DNA from: an uncultured Thalassotalea sp.
GTDB taxonomy: Bacteria > Pseudomonadota > Gammaproteobacteria > Enterobacterales > Alteromonadaceae
Length of the DNA stretch: 58,513 nt
Assembly: GCA_947502355.1 (NCBI GenBank)
Contig: CANMZP010000028.1
Span: 1-58,513, forward strand
Direction: 5' to 3'
Part shown: positions 16,301 to 25,868 of the stretch, piece by piece
Numbering within the stretch: position 1 is the stretch's first letter
Layout: every line of letters begins with the position of its first letter
Program-made: the position numbers and the translations under genes
The notes under the pieces: generated by a model
Told to the model about the DNA's origin: nothing
The model's database searches: none
What the model saw: only the letters and a program-made list of their open reading frames with translations

Positions 16301-18958
16301 TTACTTTTTCTTTTTAGCTGGTGCTTTTTTAGCTGGCGCTTCTTCAACAACAACTTCTTCACTGAAATCTTTACCGTAGTAAGAAGTCGTTAATACTTCT
16401 TTCAACTCAGTGATAAGTGGGTAACGAGGGTTAGCTGAAGTACATTGGTCATCGAATGCTTCAACTGATAACTCGTCAAGTTTGGCGATGAACTTAGACT
16501 CAGATACACCCGCGTCTTGGATAGACTTAGGAATGTCTAGGTCAGTTTTCAACTCGTCTAACCATGTTAATAGACGTTCAACTTTATCACCTGTACGGTC
16601 ACCTGGTTGGCTTAAGTCTAAGTGGTCAGCAATTTCTGCGTAACGACGACGTGCTTGTGGACGGTCGTATTGAGAGAAAGCAGCTTGCTTAGTTGGGTTA
16701 TCGTTGGCGTTGTAACGTACAACGTTAGAGATTAACAATGCGTTAGCTAAACCGTGTGGTAAGTGGAACTCAGCACCGATTTTGTGGGCCATTGAGTGAC
16801 ACACACCCAAGAAAGCATTCGCGAACGCGATACCAGCGATAGTCGCAGCATTGTGTACTTTCTCACGAGCGATTGGGTCATTTGCACCATTTTTGTAGCT
16901 AGACGGTAAGTACTCTTTTAAGATTTTAAGTGCTTGTAGCGCTTGACCATCTGAGTATTCGTTAGCAAGAACAGATACGTAAGCTTCTAATGCGTGAGTT
17001 ACGGCATCGTAACCACCAAATGCAGTTAGAGACTTAGGCATGTTCATAACAAGGTTCGCATCAACGATAGCCATGTTTGGTGTTAATTCGTAATCAGCTA
17101 GAGGGTATTTAGCACCTGTAGCATCATCTGTTACAACAGCAAATGGTGTAACTTCAGAACCGGTACCAGATGTCGTAGTAATACAAACTAGTTCAGCTTT
17201 CTTACCCATTTTAGGGAACTTGTGAATACGCTTACGGATATCCATGAAACGTAATGCTAACTCTTCGAAAGCTGTTTCTGGATGCTCGTACATAACCCAC
17301 ATGATTTTCGCTGCATCCATTGGAGAACCACCACCTAGCGCAATAATTACGTCAGGTTGGAAACTAGCCATTGCTTCAGCACCTTTCTTAACGATAGTAA
17401 GCGTTGGATCCGCTTCAACGTCAGAGAATACGTGAGTTTCAATGCCTAGGTCTTTAAGCATTAGGCTGATTTCGTCAGTGTAACCGTTGTTAAATAAGAA
17501 TTTATCCGTAACGATCATCGCACGTTTCTTACCTTCTAAATCACTTAAAGCGATTGGTAAGCTACCACGACGGAAGTAAACAGATTTAGGTAGTTTGTGC
17601 CACAACATATTTTCAGCTCGCTTCGCAACAGTTTTCTTGTTAATTAAGTGCTTAGGACCAACGTTTTCAGAGATAGAGTTACCACCCCAAGAACCACAAC
17701 CTAATGTTAAAGAAGGTGCAATGTTGAAGTTGTATAAATCACCGATACCACCGTGAGAAGTAGGGATGTTTACTAAGATACGAGCCGTTTTCATGCGGTC
17801 GCCAAAGTACTTGATACGATCTTTGTTGCGATCTTGGTTTGTGTAGATTGCAGATGTGTGACCGATACCACCGATATCAACCATAGTACATGCTTGGTCT
17901 ACCGCATTTTCGAAAGAAGAAGCACGGAATAAACCTAGAGTAGGAGATAATTTCTCGTGTGCAAATTCGTCTTCGTATGCAACTTGCTCGCCTTCACCAA
18001 TTAAGATCTTAGTTGTTGGAGGAACAGTAACACCTGCCATTTCAGCAATCTTAATTGCTGGTTGACCAACGATAGCAGCGTTTAAGTTACCGTCGATTAA
18101 TAGAACTTTACGAACTTTGTCCGCTTCTTCTTTGCTTAGTACGTAACCGTTGTGGCTAGCGAAACGCTCTTTCACTTGCTCGTATACTTCGTCCATAACG
18201 ATAACTGCTTGCTCAGAAGCACAAACTACACCGTTATCGAATGTTTTAGACATAAGCACAGAAGCTACCGCACGTTTGATGTCAGCAGTTTCATCGATTA
18301 CTACAGGTACGTTACCTGCACCAACACCGATAGCTGGCTTACCTGATGAGTATGCCGCTTTAACCATACCTGGACCACCAGTGGCAAGGATAAGGTTGAT
18401 GTCGTCATGCTTCATTAAAGCATTTGATAATTCAACAGAAGGCTGGTCAATCCAACCAACGATATCTTTAGGAGCACCCGCTGCAACAGCTGCATCTAAT
18501 ACGATTTTAGCTGCGTGGTTCGTTGCATTTTTTGCACGAGGGTGTGGAGAGAAAATAATAGCGTTACGAGTTTTTAATGAAATTAAAGACTTGAAGATAG
18601 CCGTAGAAGTTGGGTTAGTTGTTGGTACGATACCACAGATAATACCTACAGGCTCTGCAATTTCGATGGTACCGAACTCTTCGTTTTCATCTAAAATGCC
18701 ACATGTTTTTTCATCTTTGTATTTGTTGTAAATAAACTCAGATGCAAAGTGGTTTTTGATTACTTTATCTTCAAGGATACCCATGCCAGATTCGGCAACG
18801 GCTTGTTGTGCTAATGGGATACGAGCGTTGTTTGCTGCTAGAGATGCAGCACGGAAAATTTTGTCTACTTGTTCTTGTGAGTACGTAGAAAACTCTTTTT
18901 GCGCAGCTTTTACGCGAGCGACCATTTGGTCTAGTTCTTTTAAGTTTGTTACAGGCAT
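16301..18958 (-). CDS. adhE: Bifunctional acetaldehyde-CoA/alcohol dehydrogenase
   Basis: Fermentative enzyme reducing acetyl-CoA to acetaldehyde and then to ethanol with two NADH. The 885-aa protein (E. coli 891) has an N-terminal aldehyde dehydrogenase half with nucleophile C246 in VVCASEQ. Its C-terminal half is an iron-dependent alcohol dehydrogenase with GGGSPMDAAK, TSGTGSEVTPFAV and the metal-ligand segment CHSMAHKIGAEFHLPHG. The tail is a Lys/Ala/Pro-rich run absent from the E. coli enzyme as I recall it. A very strong AGGAGG precedes the ATG. Upstream lies an FNR-type site, matching anaerobic induction. Confidence 0.96.
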   Translation of the reverse strand: MPVTNLKELDQMVARVKAAQKEFSTYSQEQVDKIFRAASLAANNARIPLAQQAVAESGMGILEDKVIKNHFASEFIYNKYKDEKTCGILDENEEFGTIEIAEPVGIICGIVPTTNPTSTAIFKSLISLKTRNAIIFSPHPRAKNATNHAAKIVLDAAVAAGAPKDIVGWIDQPSVELSNALMKHDDINLILATGGPGMVKAAYSSGKPAIGVGAGNVPVVIDETADIKRAVASVLMSKTFDNGVVCASEQAVIVMDEVYEQVKERFASHNGYVLSKEEADKVRKVLLIDGNLNAAIVGQPAIKIAEMAGVTVPPTTKILIGEGEQVAYEDEFAHEKLSPTLGLFRASSFENAVDQACTMVDIGGIGHTSAIYTNQDRNKDRIKYFGDRMKTARILVNIPTSHGGIGDLYNFNIAPSLTLGCGSWGGNSISENVGPKHLINKKTVAKRAENMLWHKLPKSVYFRRGSLPIALSDLEGKKRAMIVTDKFLFNNGYTDEISLMLKDLGIETHVFSDVEADPTLTIVKKGAEAMASFQPDVIIALGGGSPMDAAKIMWVMYEHPETAFEELALRFMDIRKRIHKFPKMGKKAELVCITTTSGTGSEVTPFAVVTDDATGAKYPLADYELTPNMAIVDANLVMNMPKSLTAFGGYDAVTHALEAYVSVLANEYSDGQALQALKILKEYLPSSYKNGANDPIAREKVHNAATIAGIAFANAFLGVCHSMAHKIGAEFHLPHGLANALLISNVVRYNANDNPTKQAAFSQYDRPQARRRYAEIADHLDLSQPGDRTGDKVERLLTWLDELKTDLDIPKSIQDAGVSESKFIAKLDELSVEAFDDQCTSANPRYPLITELKEVLTTSYYGKDFSEEVVVEEAPAKKAPAKKKK

Positions 18959-19078
18959 GAAGCCTCCTAATTATATTTAAAAATCTTTAGTAAAAATGCT
19001 AGTTTTCTAGGTGGCCATCGGCACTTCAGAATGTTTTATTCTATTGCCAACATGTTTAGTAAAGTTTTCTTGGGTTTA

Positions 19079-19119
19079 ATATTACGCCTAGTAGCAGCTA
19101 GATATTTGATCTAGATTAA
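19079..19119 (-). promoter_or_regulatory. adhE promoter with FNR-type site at the class II position
   Basis: TTGATCTAGATTAA (19106-19119) matches the FNR box TTGAT-N4-ATCAA at 9 of 10 fixed bases. On the minus strand a -10 TAATAT lies at 19079-19084, which predicts a start near 19072. This puts the centre of the FNR box about 41 bp upstream of the start, the usual place for class II activation. The rest of the 407-bp gap (18959-19365) is A+T-rich, with no gene seen. Confidence 0.75.
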
Positions 19120-19365
19120 AGTTTACTACAGAAAGTAATAAAATAACGAAAAAAACAATCAAACGCCCACCAATCGCGTAATAAAACTACAAAACGAAAA
19201 TAAATTACTAAAAAAATGCAACTCTTGCTAATTAAATGTAAAGCCAATCCGAAAAATATCAAACGTGAATGTGTAATTTCTAAGTAATAAATTGTAATCG
19301 CTACCCTGTTTGAAATCCGGCGGGGGAAATAGACAGGTAAAATGGCGGTTAAAGGGCGCTAAAAA

Positions 19366-21336
19366 TTAAGCCCCCTCTTGCAGTAAACGCTCAATTCGCT
19401 CAACCCGACGCGGCTTACCTTGCAGTACAACGGTGTCTTGTGCCTTCAACACAAAATCTTCGGTCAAGTTAACAATTTCATCATCGTTTCGACGTACGGC
19501 CAATATGTCTACTCGTCGATTGGTAAGTTCTAATTCTTGGATGGTGCGGCCAATAGCCCATGCATTATCCGTTAGAAGGATTGCGTGGACAAACTCTATA
19601 CGCTCAATTGTTTCAGCGCTCATGTCGGTATCCACACCGGGGTAAAACCCATGCAATTGGTTGTAGTGGTTTTTGCGTTCTTTTTTAATTAACCGAATAA
19701 TTTTCGCAAATGGAATGCCGGTCAGATTTAGCACCTGTGAAACCAACATTAAACTGCCCTCTAGTGACTCTGGTACAACCTCATTGGCGCCTGCTTCTAG
19801 TAAGGTTTTTAAAGCATCATCGTTACGCGTACGAACCAAAATCCCCACCGAACTGGAAATACGACGTACTTTTTGCACGACATCCAATGATTGTTCAGAA
19901 GAGCCATATGAAATCACCACGAGCTTGGCTTTGTCAATTTTAGCAGCCTCAAGCACTTCATCCTGCCTTGCTGAGCCAAATAACACATGCTCACCGGCAT
20001 CTCGAGACTCTTGCACACGAATCGGGTCAATATCGATGGCAACGAACGTGATCCCTTCACGCTTTAAAAAACGACTGACGGTTTGCCCAACCCGCCCAAA
20101 GCCACAAATAACCACGTGATTTTCAAGTTTTAATGAGGTTTCATTATTGCTGTCATTTTGTGTTGTTTGTTGATTGCCATTAAACGCTAATGCAACCGCC
20201 CATTTACGTGCGTTCTTAATCATATAAGGTGTGACGGCCATCGAAATAATCCCAGAGCCGAGTAATATGGAAGTAAGCTCATAGTCAAGAATACCAACAC
20301 TAAAGGATAGCGAAATCAAAACGAAACCAAACTCCCCCATTTGTGCCAACATAAAAGCACTCGCCCAGGCATCTTTTTTCGACTCACCTGCACGCACCGC
20401 AAGAAAATAAATAATAAAGATTTTAAGGGTCATGAAAGTCACTAGCACGATCGCGATGATTAAAGGCGATGAATATAATAATGCCGGGTTTAACTTCATG
20501 CCGACAGTGACGAAAAACAAGCCCATTAAGATATCTCGAAATGGCCTGATATCGGCTTCCAGTTGATGTTTGTACTGACTTTCACCAAGCATCATCCCCG
20601 CCAGAAAAGCGCCAAGTGCCATAGATAAACCAAAGAATTGGGTTAAGGCCGCCGCCATTAGCGTAACGAGTAATGTTGTTAATACAAAGAGTTCATCGGT
20701 ACGCACTTGCGCAACTTGATAAAACAAACGTGGCAGCAACCACTTACCCACCCCAAGTAGCAAAGCAACAACAGTAATACCTTTAAATAAGGCAAATAAC
20801 AATGCTAAGGCCATAGAGCTATCGTTATCTGCAGATAAGAATGGAATCACAATTAACAAAGGCACAACGGCGATATCTTGAAACAGTAAAATGGAAACCG
20901 AAATTTGTCCCGACTTACGTTTAATTGAACCACTTTGATTTAATTGCTTAATGACAATAGCGGTAGAGGATAGCGCCAGAATGCCACCAATAACCAGGGC
21001 AACTTCAATGGAGTAACCAAGTAATACACTGATGAGCATAAAAAGAAGTAAGGAGAAAATAACCTGCCTTGAACCAACCCCCATTACGAGATGGCGCATA
21101 GCCAGGAGTTTCGGCAATGAAAACTCAAGTCCCAAGGTAAACAGTAAAAAGACGATTCCAAGCTCCGCAAAGTGTTCATAGTCTAAAGTCGTACCACTTA
21201 AATTAAGACCATGTTCACCCACTAAGGTACCCGCCACCAAATACGCGAGAATGGCAGGTAAATTAAGCTTTCTAAAAATCCAGACACAAGCAACAGCAGA
21301 GATTAAAATGGCTAGTATTTCAAACAGATGTATCAC
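19366..21336 (-). CDS. CPA2-family monovalent cation:proton antiporter with TrkA domains
   Basis: Inner-membrane K+/H+-type antiporter of 656 aa. About 12 hydrophobic segments fill residues 1-385 (including LFTLGLEF and LALSSTAIV). A TrkA-N Rossmann domain follows from about 407, with GFGRVG (412-417). The C-terminal TrkA-C domain runs from about 570 to the end. The architecture fits the KefB/KefC/YbaL group, in which nucleotide binding gates transport. There is no ancillary KefF/KefG-like flavoprotein next to it, so glutathione gating is unproven. It is divergent from the CadC-like regulator. Confidence 0.88.
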   Translation of the reverse strand: MIHLFEILAILISAVACVWIFRKLNLPAILAYLVAGTLVGEHGLNLSGTTLDYEHFAELGIVFLLFTLGLEFSLPKLLAMRHLVMGVGSRQVIFSLLLFMLISVLLGYSIEVALVIGGILALSSTAIVIKQLNQSGSIKRKSGQISVSILLFQDIAVVPLLIVIPFLSADNDSSMALALLFALFKGITVVALLLGVGKWLLPRLFYQVAQVRTDELFVLTTLLVTLMAAALTQFFGLSMALGAFLAGMMLGESQYKHQLEADIRPFRDILMGLFFVTVGMKLNPALLYSSPLIIAIVLVTFMTLKIFIIYFLAVRAGESKKDAWASAFMLAQMGEFGFVLISLSFSVGILDYELTSILLGSGIISMAVTPYMIKNARKWAVALAFNGNQQTTQNDSNNETSLKLENHVVICGFGRVGQTVSRFLKREGITFVAIDIDPIRVQESRDAGEHVLFGSARQDEVLEAAKIDKAKLVVISYGSSEQSLDVVQKVRRISSSVGILVRTRNDDALKTLLEAGANEVVPESLEGSLMLVSQVLNLTGIPFAKIIRLIKKERKNHYNQLHGFYPGVDTDMSAETIERIEFVHAILLTDNAWAIGRTIQELELTNRRVDILAVRRNDDEIVNLTEDFVLKAQDTVVLQGKPRRVERIERLLQEGA

Positions 21337-21581
21337 AGCATTCCTTTAAGGGTATTAAGCAGACCGATTGTCCAGATATCAAAATTAACACATCATCAAA
21401 CACTTGTTAACCCAACGCATGGCATCATTTATAGATAAAACCTCCATAAACATAGATAAATATGCATATAGAGGTACCTAATCTTCACTTATAGTTAAGC
21501 TTGAACCATACTATACACTACGGTTTATGCCAGAAATCAAAAGCCAGCAAGCAAAAAACTTATATAAAGTATCACCAACTT

Positions 21582-23741
21582 ATGAAGCGAACCCCACGAT
21601 TAACTGTTGAACAATTGCATCAAGGCTTTGCCCTTGGTGATATTTTTGTGAAACCCGATGAAGGTAGCATCATCCGGGATAGTCATGTCTATAAACTGGC
21701 ACCTAAAGCCATGCAGGTGTTGGTTTGCTTGGCCTCAAGTCATTGCCAAGTTCAGTCCAGACAGCAAATTGTTGACTTTGCTTGGCGTGAGCAAAAAATA
21801 TCCAGTAATAGCATTACTCACATTATTAGTGAGATCAGGCAGGCATTAGGCGATCATAAGGAATGCCCTCGTTTTATTCAGACGGTGCCTAGAAAGGGCT
21901 ACCGGATGATGATGGAAGCAACAAAAGACCTTGTTGAGCAACCTAAAACGCCATTAACATCGTTTGCAGATGAACCTCTCCCCCCTGCTACTGAAGCACA
22001 GCAAGGGCGTTTATTGTTTCCAACCATAAAAAAATATGGCACAGGGCTTATCCTTTTGGTGGCGATTGCCTTAATTATCTTCAACGTCCAATCAAATAAT
22101 CCCCCAGCAAGTACTCAACCACAAAAACCTAGCTTTGCTAGCATAGACATAGTAAGCAACGCCTCTGTAAAACAGGTCACCGACAACGCTATTGCGATAT
22201 TGTTATTTAATCAAACTTCAGCGGATGACGTACCGCAATATATTGCCCCGAGTATTCAGCAAGAGTTGGTTGAGCAATTTACCCATTCGCCTGACTTTCA
22301 GGTTGCGTCAATCCGAGCAACAAATGATTTGGGGGACTCGCCTAGCGTTGCGCTAATAAGAGAGCGTTTATCGGTAAAATATTTACTTGAAGGTCATATT
22401 CGTTATGTTGATGAGAACATTAAAATCAGCGTAAATTTAATCAATACAACAACGGGTTTTCAAGTTTGGTCTGAGAAAGTCGAAGGCCACATAGATGAGT
22501 TATTGACGGTATATAAAGCCTTGTCACGAAAATTAGTCAATAGTTTAAGCTTGCTGGTGTTGGGAGAAAATGCCGCACCAAGCGAAGGGAAAAGCCTCCC
22601 AACCAATAATTTTGCAGCTTTTGACAACTATTTACAAGGCAAGTCGGCTTTAAGAGATAGTGACGATGTGCCTTCTTTAAAGCGCTCTGAAGCGTTCTTT
22701 CAAGAAGCCATTACCCAAGACCCAAATTTTATCCTAGCTCGGTCGGCACTTTGCCATACTTACATGGAGTTATATCACACCAGTAACGATACCCAATATT
22801 ATGAAAAAGGGATAAACCTTTGTGAATTAACCAGCAACGTAGCACAACCTCCGCCCGAATCTAAGCTAGCTCTGGGGAAACTGTATTTGGTGTCGGGGCG
22901 CTACGCGAAAGCAAAACAACTCTTATTGGAATTGTTAATAGACATCCCTGAAGATTCGGAGGTTTTAATTACCTTGGCGCAGGTATTTGCCGAATTAAAA
23001 GACACTAGCTCCGCGCGCGAATACTTTTTAAAAGCCATTACCATCGAGCCGGCTTATTGGCGTCATTATTACGATTATGGATTGTTTTTATTTTACAGTG
23101 GAGAATTTGAACAAGCTATTAGTCAATTTAATAAGTCGATTCACCTAAATGATCAAAACGTAGAGGCTTATAATGCCCTTGGCGGCGTTTATTATCTTAG
23201 TACCAATTTTGAGCAGGCACACATAGCTTGGTCAAAGGCTTTGGCCATTAAACCTTCCTCGACAGCATTATCAAATATAGGCACGAGTTTGTTTTTCATG
23301 CATAAGTTTGAAGAAGCCATCATCGTCTATAAACAAGCATTGGACGTTAACGAGCTTGATAACGTCACTTGGGCCAACCTTGCCGATGCCTACAAATACG
23401 CAAACGATGCGAAACAAGCCCATGAAAGCTACTTAGAAGCGCTGAAGCTTGCCAAAAAACAAGAGCAGGTTAACCCTAACAACATTCATTTGCAGGCACA
23501 AATAGGCCGCTATTATTCTGAGTTAGACCAATGTGAAAGTGCCAATTCATATAAAGACATGCTGGTTAATAAAACCATCACCGACCCTTACGTATTTTAT
23601 GATTTATCTTTAGTGGCAATAAACTGTAAACAATTATTGCAGGCAGAGGGGTTTATCAAAAAATCGATTGAGCTGGGTTACGATAAATCCTTCTTATTGC
23701 CCGATCCGCAATTTGCCCAGTTTAAAGACTTGTTTCATTAG
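21582..23741 (+). CDS. CadC-like membrane transcriptional regulator with TPR domain
   Basis: Transmembrane regulator of about 719 aa from the ATG chosen here. An OmpR/PhoB-type winged helix occupies about 16-110 (YKLAPKAMQVLVCLAS...RKGYRM). A Pro-rich linker follows, then a single membrane span at about 153-169. A large periplasmic part has a TolB-N-like/adenylate-cyclase-associated segment (about 190-320) followed by at least seven TPR-like repeats (345-690). This is the CadC/ToxR layout with a sensory TPR domain. An in-frame TTG at 21501 would add 27 residues that do not look like the family N-terminus. Its 3' end overlaps the convergent next gene by 20 bp. Target and signal are unknown; the divergent antiporter is a candidate. 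Confidence 0.85.
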   Translation: MKRTPRLTVEQLHQGFALGDIFVKPDEGSIIRDSHVYKLAPKAMQVLVCLASSHCQVQSRQQIVDFAWREQKISSNSITHIISEIRQALGDHKECPRFIQTVPRKGYRMMMEATKDLVEQPKTPLTSFADEPLPPATEAQQGRLLFPTIKKYGTGLILLVAIALIIFNVQSNNPPASTQPQKPSFASIDIVSNASVKQVTDNAIAILLFNQTSADDVPQYIAPSIQQELVEQFTHSPDFQVASIRATNDLGDSPSVALIRERLSVKYLLEGHIRYVDENIKISVNLINTTTGFQVWSEKVEGHIDELLTVYKALSRKLVNSLSLLVLGENAAPSEGKSLPTNNFAAFDNYLQGKSALRDSDDVPSLKRSEAFFQEAITQDPNFILARSALCHTYMELYHTSNDTQYYEKGINLCELTSNVAQPPPESKLALGKLYLVSGRYAKAKQLLLELLIDIPEDSEVLITLAQVFAELKDTSSAREYFLKAITIEPAYWRHYYDYGLFLFYSGEFEQAISQFNKSIHLNDQNVEAYNALGGVYYLSTNFEQAHIAWSKALAIKPSSTALSNIGTSLFFMHKFEEAIIVYKQALDVNELDNVTWANLADAYKYANDAKQAHESYLEALKLAKKQEQVNPNNIHLQAQIGRYYSELDQCESANSYKDMLVNKTITDPYVFYDLSLVAINCKQLLQAEGFIKKSIELGYDKSFLLPDPQFAQFKDLFH

Positions 23742-24417
23742 AGGTATGTTCTAAAAGCAGATCGCGTAGTGCACGCTGCCTTTCAATAGGTGTCGATCCG
23801 ACAAACAATCGACAAAAACGTATGGCATAGGCAAAACGCTTAATGCCAACCGTTTGTATCACTTCTTTAAAAAAGTCTAAATGCAGATCATAACTTTTGC
23901 CATAAAAATCGATTGCCTGATCAATATCGCTAAACGTAATACCATCAAACACAAATGATTTACCCGCCTGTATATCTTCTATTGCCATGCCATTACACCA
24001 TAAAGGCCAAGCCGTAAAATTAACGCGTTGCTGCGCAACTTCAAAAACAAACCAAGCACTACGGGCAAAGCCTTCAAAGTTACCCCCTTCAAACTCACTA
24101 TTGGCCAACTCTTCTTTGGTCCAATTTTTGCCAATGGCCAAGTCTTTTTGATAGCGCTTAACGAGGCTTTGTTTTACTTTTTCACGGCAAAACCAAATCG
24201 AATTGACTGCGCCATCAGCATCTTTACGTTGATAATACTGACGGGCGAGCGACAGGCACTCTGCACAACTTGGCAATGCTATAGGCTGATGCAAACAGTC
24301 AATGAAGTCTTTGCGCTTAATGGGAAAGTGTAAGGTTTGGTTGGATGGCTCACCACAAAACCAACAAACGTGCCGAAAGTGAAACGGCACGTCAATGAGT
24401 TGGTAAGCACTATCCAT
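23722..24417 (-). CDS. Uncharacterised Cys-rich protein with paired CxxC motifs
   Basis: A 231-aa soluble protein that I do not recognise. The N-terminal part has C18-x2-C21 and C51-x2-C54 with H30-F-P between them. This spacing resembles a zinc ribbon or a degenerate HNH-type metal core (CxxC...H..P...P.CxxC), but the rest of an HNH active site is not evident. The remainder is rich in aromatic and acidic residues and looks globular. It starts 11 bp after rhlE in the same direction, so the two are probably co-transcribed. Its 3' end overlaps the CadC-like gene by 20 bp. A role with RNA or a helicase partner is only a guess from the operon. Confidence 0.75.
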   Translation of the reverse strand: MDSAYQLIDVPFHFRHVCWFCGEPSNQTLHFPIKRKDFIDCLHQPIALPSCAECLSLARQYYQRKDADGAVNSIWFCREKVKQSLVKRYQKDLAIGKNWTKEELANSEFEGGNFEGFARSAWFVFEVAQQRVNFTAWPLWCNGMAIEDIQAGKSFVFDGITFSDIDQAIDFYGKSYDLHLDFFKEVIQTVGIKRFAYAIRFCRLFVGSTPIERQRALRDLLLEHTSNETSL

Positions 24418-24428
24418 GGGCTGGTACT

Positions 24429-25715
24429 CTAGCGCTTAGCAGAGTAGCGGCTTTTCTTCGCCGGCTTTTTGCTAGCCTGCTTTTTCGCAACCGCACGGTT
24501 TTTAACCTGAGTGGCTTTATAGCGATTCATTTTTGGCGCTTGCGCAGCGGCCTTTTTCTCGGCCTTGCTGGCATAATCTAATGGATCAAATTCATAGCCT
24601 GGCAAGTTAATTTGCTCAATTTTATGGCCGATAACTTCTTCAATATTACCAAGGAATTTATGATCTTTTGGAGAAACCAACGAAATCGCTGTGCCTGATT
24701 TACCAGCACGCCCCGTTCGACCAATACGATGTACATAGTCTTCCGGTAAAAATGGCAAATGAAAATTAACCACGTAGCTTAAATCGGCGATATCTAAACC
24801 ACGGGCTGCAACATCCGTTGCAACCAACACCCTTACCTTGCCTTCACTAAAGTCTTCAATGGCTTTATTGCGCTTACCTTGAGACTTATCGCCATGACAT
24901 AGCGCACACTTAATGCCATCAAGTTGCAGCTCTTTGGCAATGATATTGGCACTTTCTTTTGTACCGGCAAACACCATAACCTGTTGCCAGTTATTCACCC
25001 CAATAAGCTCGGCAAGCATTTCACTTTTACGATCTTCAACCACAGGGTAAACAAAGTGACGCACTTTAGCCGCCGTAGCATTTTGCTTAGCGGTTTCAAT
25101 CATGCGTGGGTTCTTTAAAAAGTTACGCGCCAGTAATTTTACTTTGTTAGAAAAAGTAGCTGAAAACAACAAACTTTGATGTGGGTGTTTAATGCCTGAT
25201 AAGATTTGCTCAATATCGGTTAAAAACCCCATATCCAGCATGCGGTCGGCTTCATCTAACACGAGGTATTTCATTTGCGATAATGACACGGTGTGCAAGG
25301 TTAAATGGTCACGTAAACGCCCCGGTGTCGCCACCAAGATATCAACCCCCGCTTTCAGTTGTTTTTCTTGTGATGAAGTACTTACCCCACCAAATACCAC
25401 ACCGGTTTTTAATGACGTAAACTGGGTATATTGACGAATGTTATCAGCAACCTGCAAAGCCAACTCTCGGGTTGGGGTTAAGATTAATGCCTTAACAACA
25501 GGTACCGAAGACTCTTTACTTTGCAGCAACTTTTCAATTATCGGTAACGAAAACGCTGCCGTTTTACCGGTACCGGTTTGCGCACTGGCCAAGATATCCT
25601 GACCAAAACGAATGGCAGGAATGGCACGTTGTTGGATCGGCGTCATATTTTTGTAGCCGCATTCCTTTACCGCGCGCAATACATCTTCAGGAAGACCAAT
25701 GGAATCAAAACTCAT
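24429..25715 (-). CDS. rhlE: DEAD-box ATP-dependent RNA helicase, RhlE-type
   Basis: RNA helicase of 428 aa with the full motif set. It has the upstream Phe/Gln region (GLPEDVLRAVKECGYKNMTPIQ), motif I AQTGTGKT, PTRELA, TPGRL, motif II DEAD, SAT, VATDVAARGLD and HRIGRTGR. The C-terminus is a Lys/Ala-rich basic tail of about 60 residues, typical of RhlE and related helicases that act on ribosome assembly or mRNA decay. The next gene follows after 11 bp. RhlE is preferred over SrmB/DeaD because there is no long RNA-binding C-terminal domain. Confidence 0.88.
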   Translation of the reverse strand: MSFDSIGLPEDVLRAVKECGYKNMTPIQQRAIPAIRFGQDILASAQTGTGKTAAFSLPIIEKLLQSKESSVPVVKALILTPTRELALQVADNIRQYTQFTSLKTGVVFGGVSTSSQEKQLKAGVDILVATPGRLRDHLTLHTVSLSQMKYLVLDEADRMLDMGFLTDIEQILSGIKHPHQSLLFSATFSNKVKLLARNFLKNPRMIETAKQNATAAKVRHFVYPVVEDRKSEMLAELIGVNNWQQVMVFAGTKESANIIAKELQLDGIKCALCHGDKSQGKRNKAIEDFSEGKVRVLVATDVAARGLDIADLSYVVNFHLPFLPEDYVHRIGRTGRAGKSGTAISLVSPKDHKFLGNIEEVIGHKIEQINLPGYEFDPLDYASKAEKKAAAQAPKMNRYKATQVKNRAVAKKQASKKPAKKSRYSAKR

Positions 25716-25810
25716 AAATTGTCCTAAGGTTGGAAATAAGGATAAACAACAGGATCATAGCAAAAAAATGATTTCACTGCCTAAGCAATATGTTTATCTT
25801 TAAAAAACAG

Positions 25811-25843
25811 AAAGCCGGAACATCAGGCTGATGTGCCGACTTT
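25811..25843 (-). terminator. Terminator after the alanine/glycine symporter
   Basis: A long hairpin (AAAG-CGG-ACATCA with complement, two mismatches, 3-nt loop) is followed on the minus strand by a run of T. It lies 25 bp beyond the symporter stop. Confidence 0.75.
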
Positions 25844-25868
25844 ATAATAATATTTAGGGTATTAGGGC

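Noticed and set aside
18150-18731. A 193-codon frame opposite adhE
   Set aside because: It is antisense to the highly conserved aldehyde dehydrogenase half of AdhE. Long antisense frames are expected in such codon-biased genes.
21501-21581. N-terminal extension of the CadC-like regulator from a TTG start
   Set aside because: The extra 27 residues do not resemble the family and no ribosome-binding site precedes the TTG. The ATG at 21582 begins close to the winged helix.
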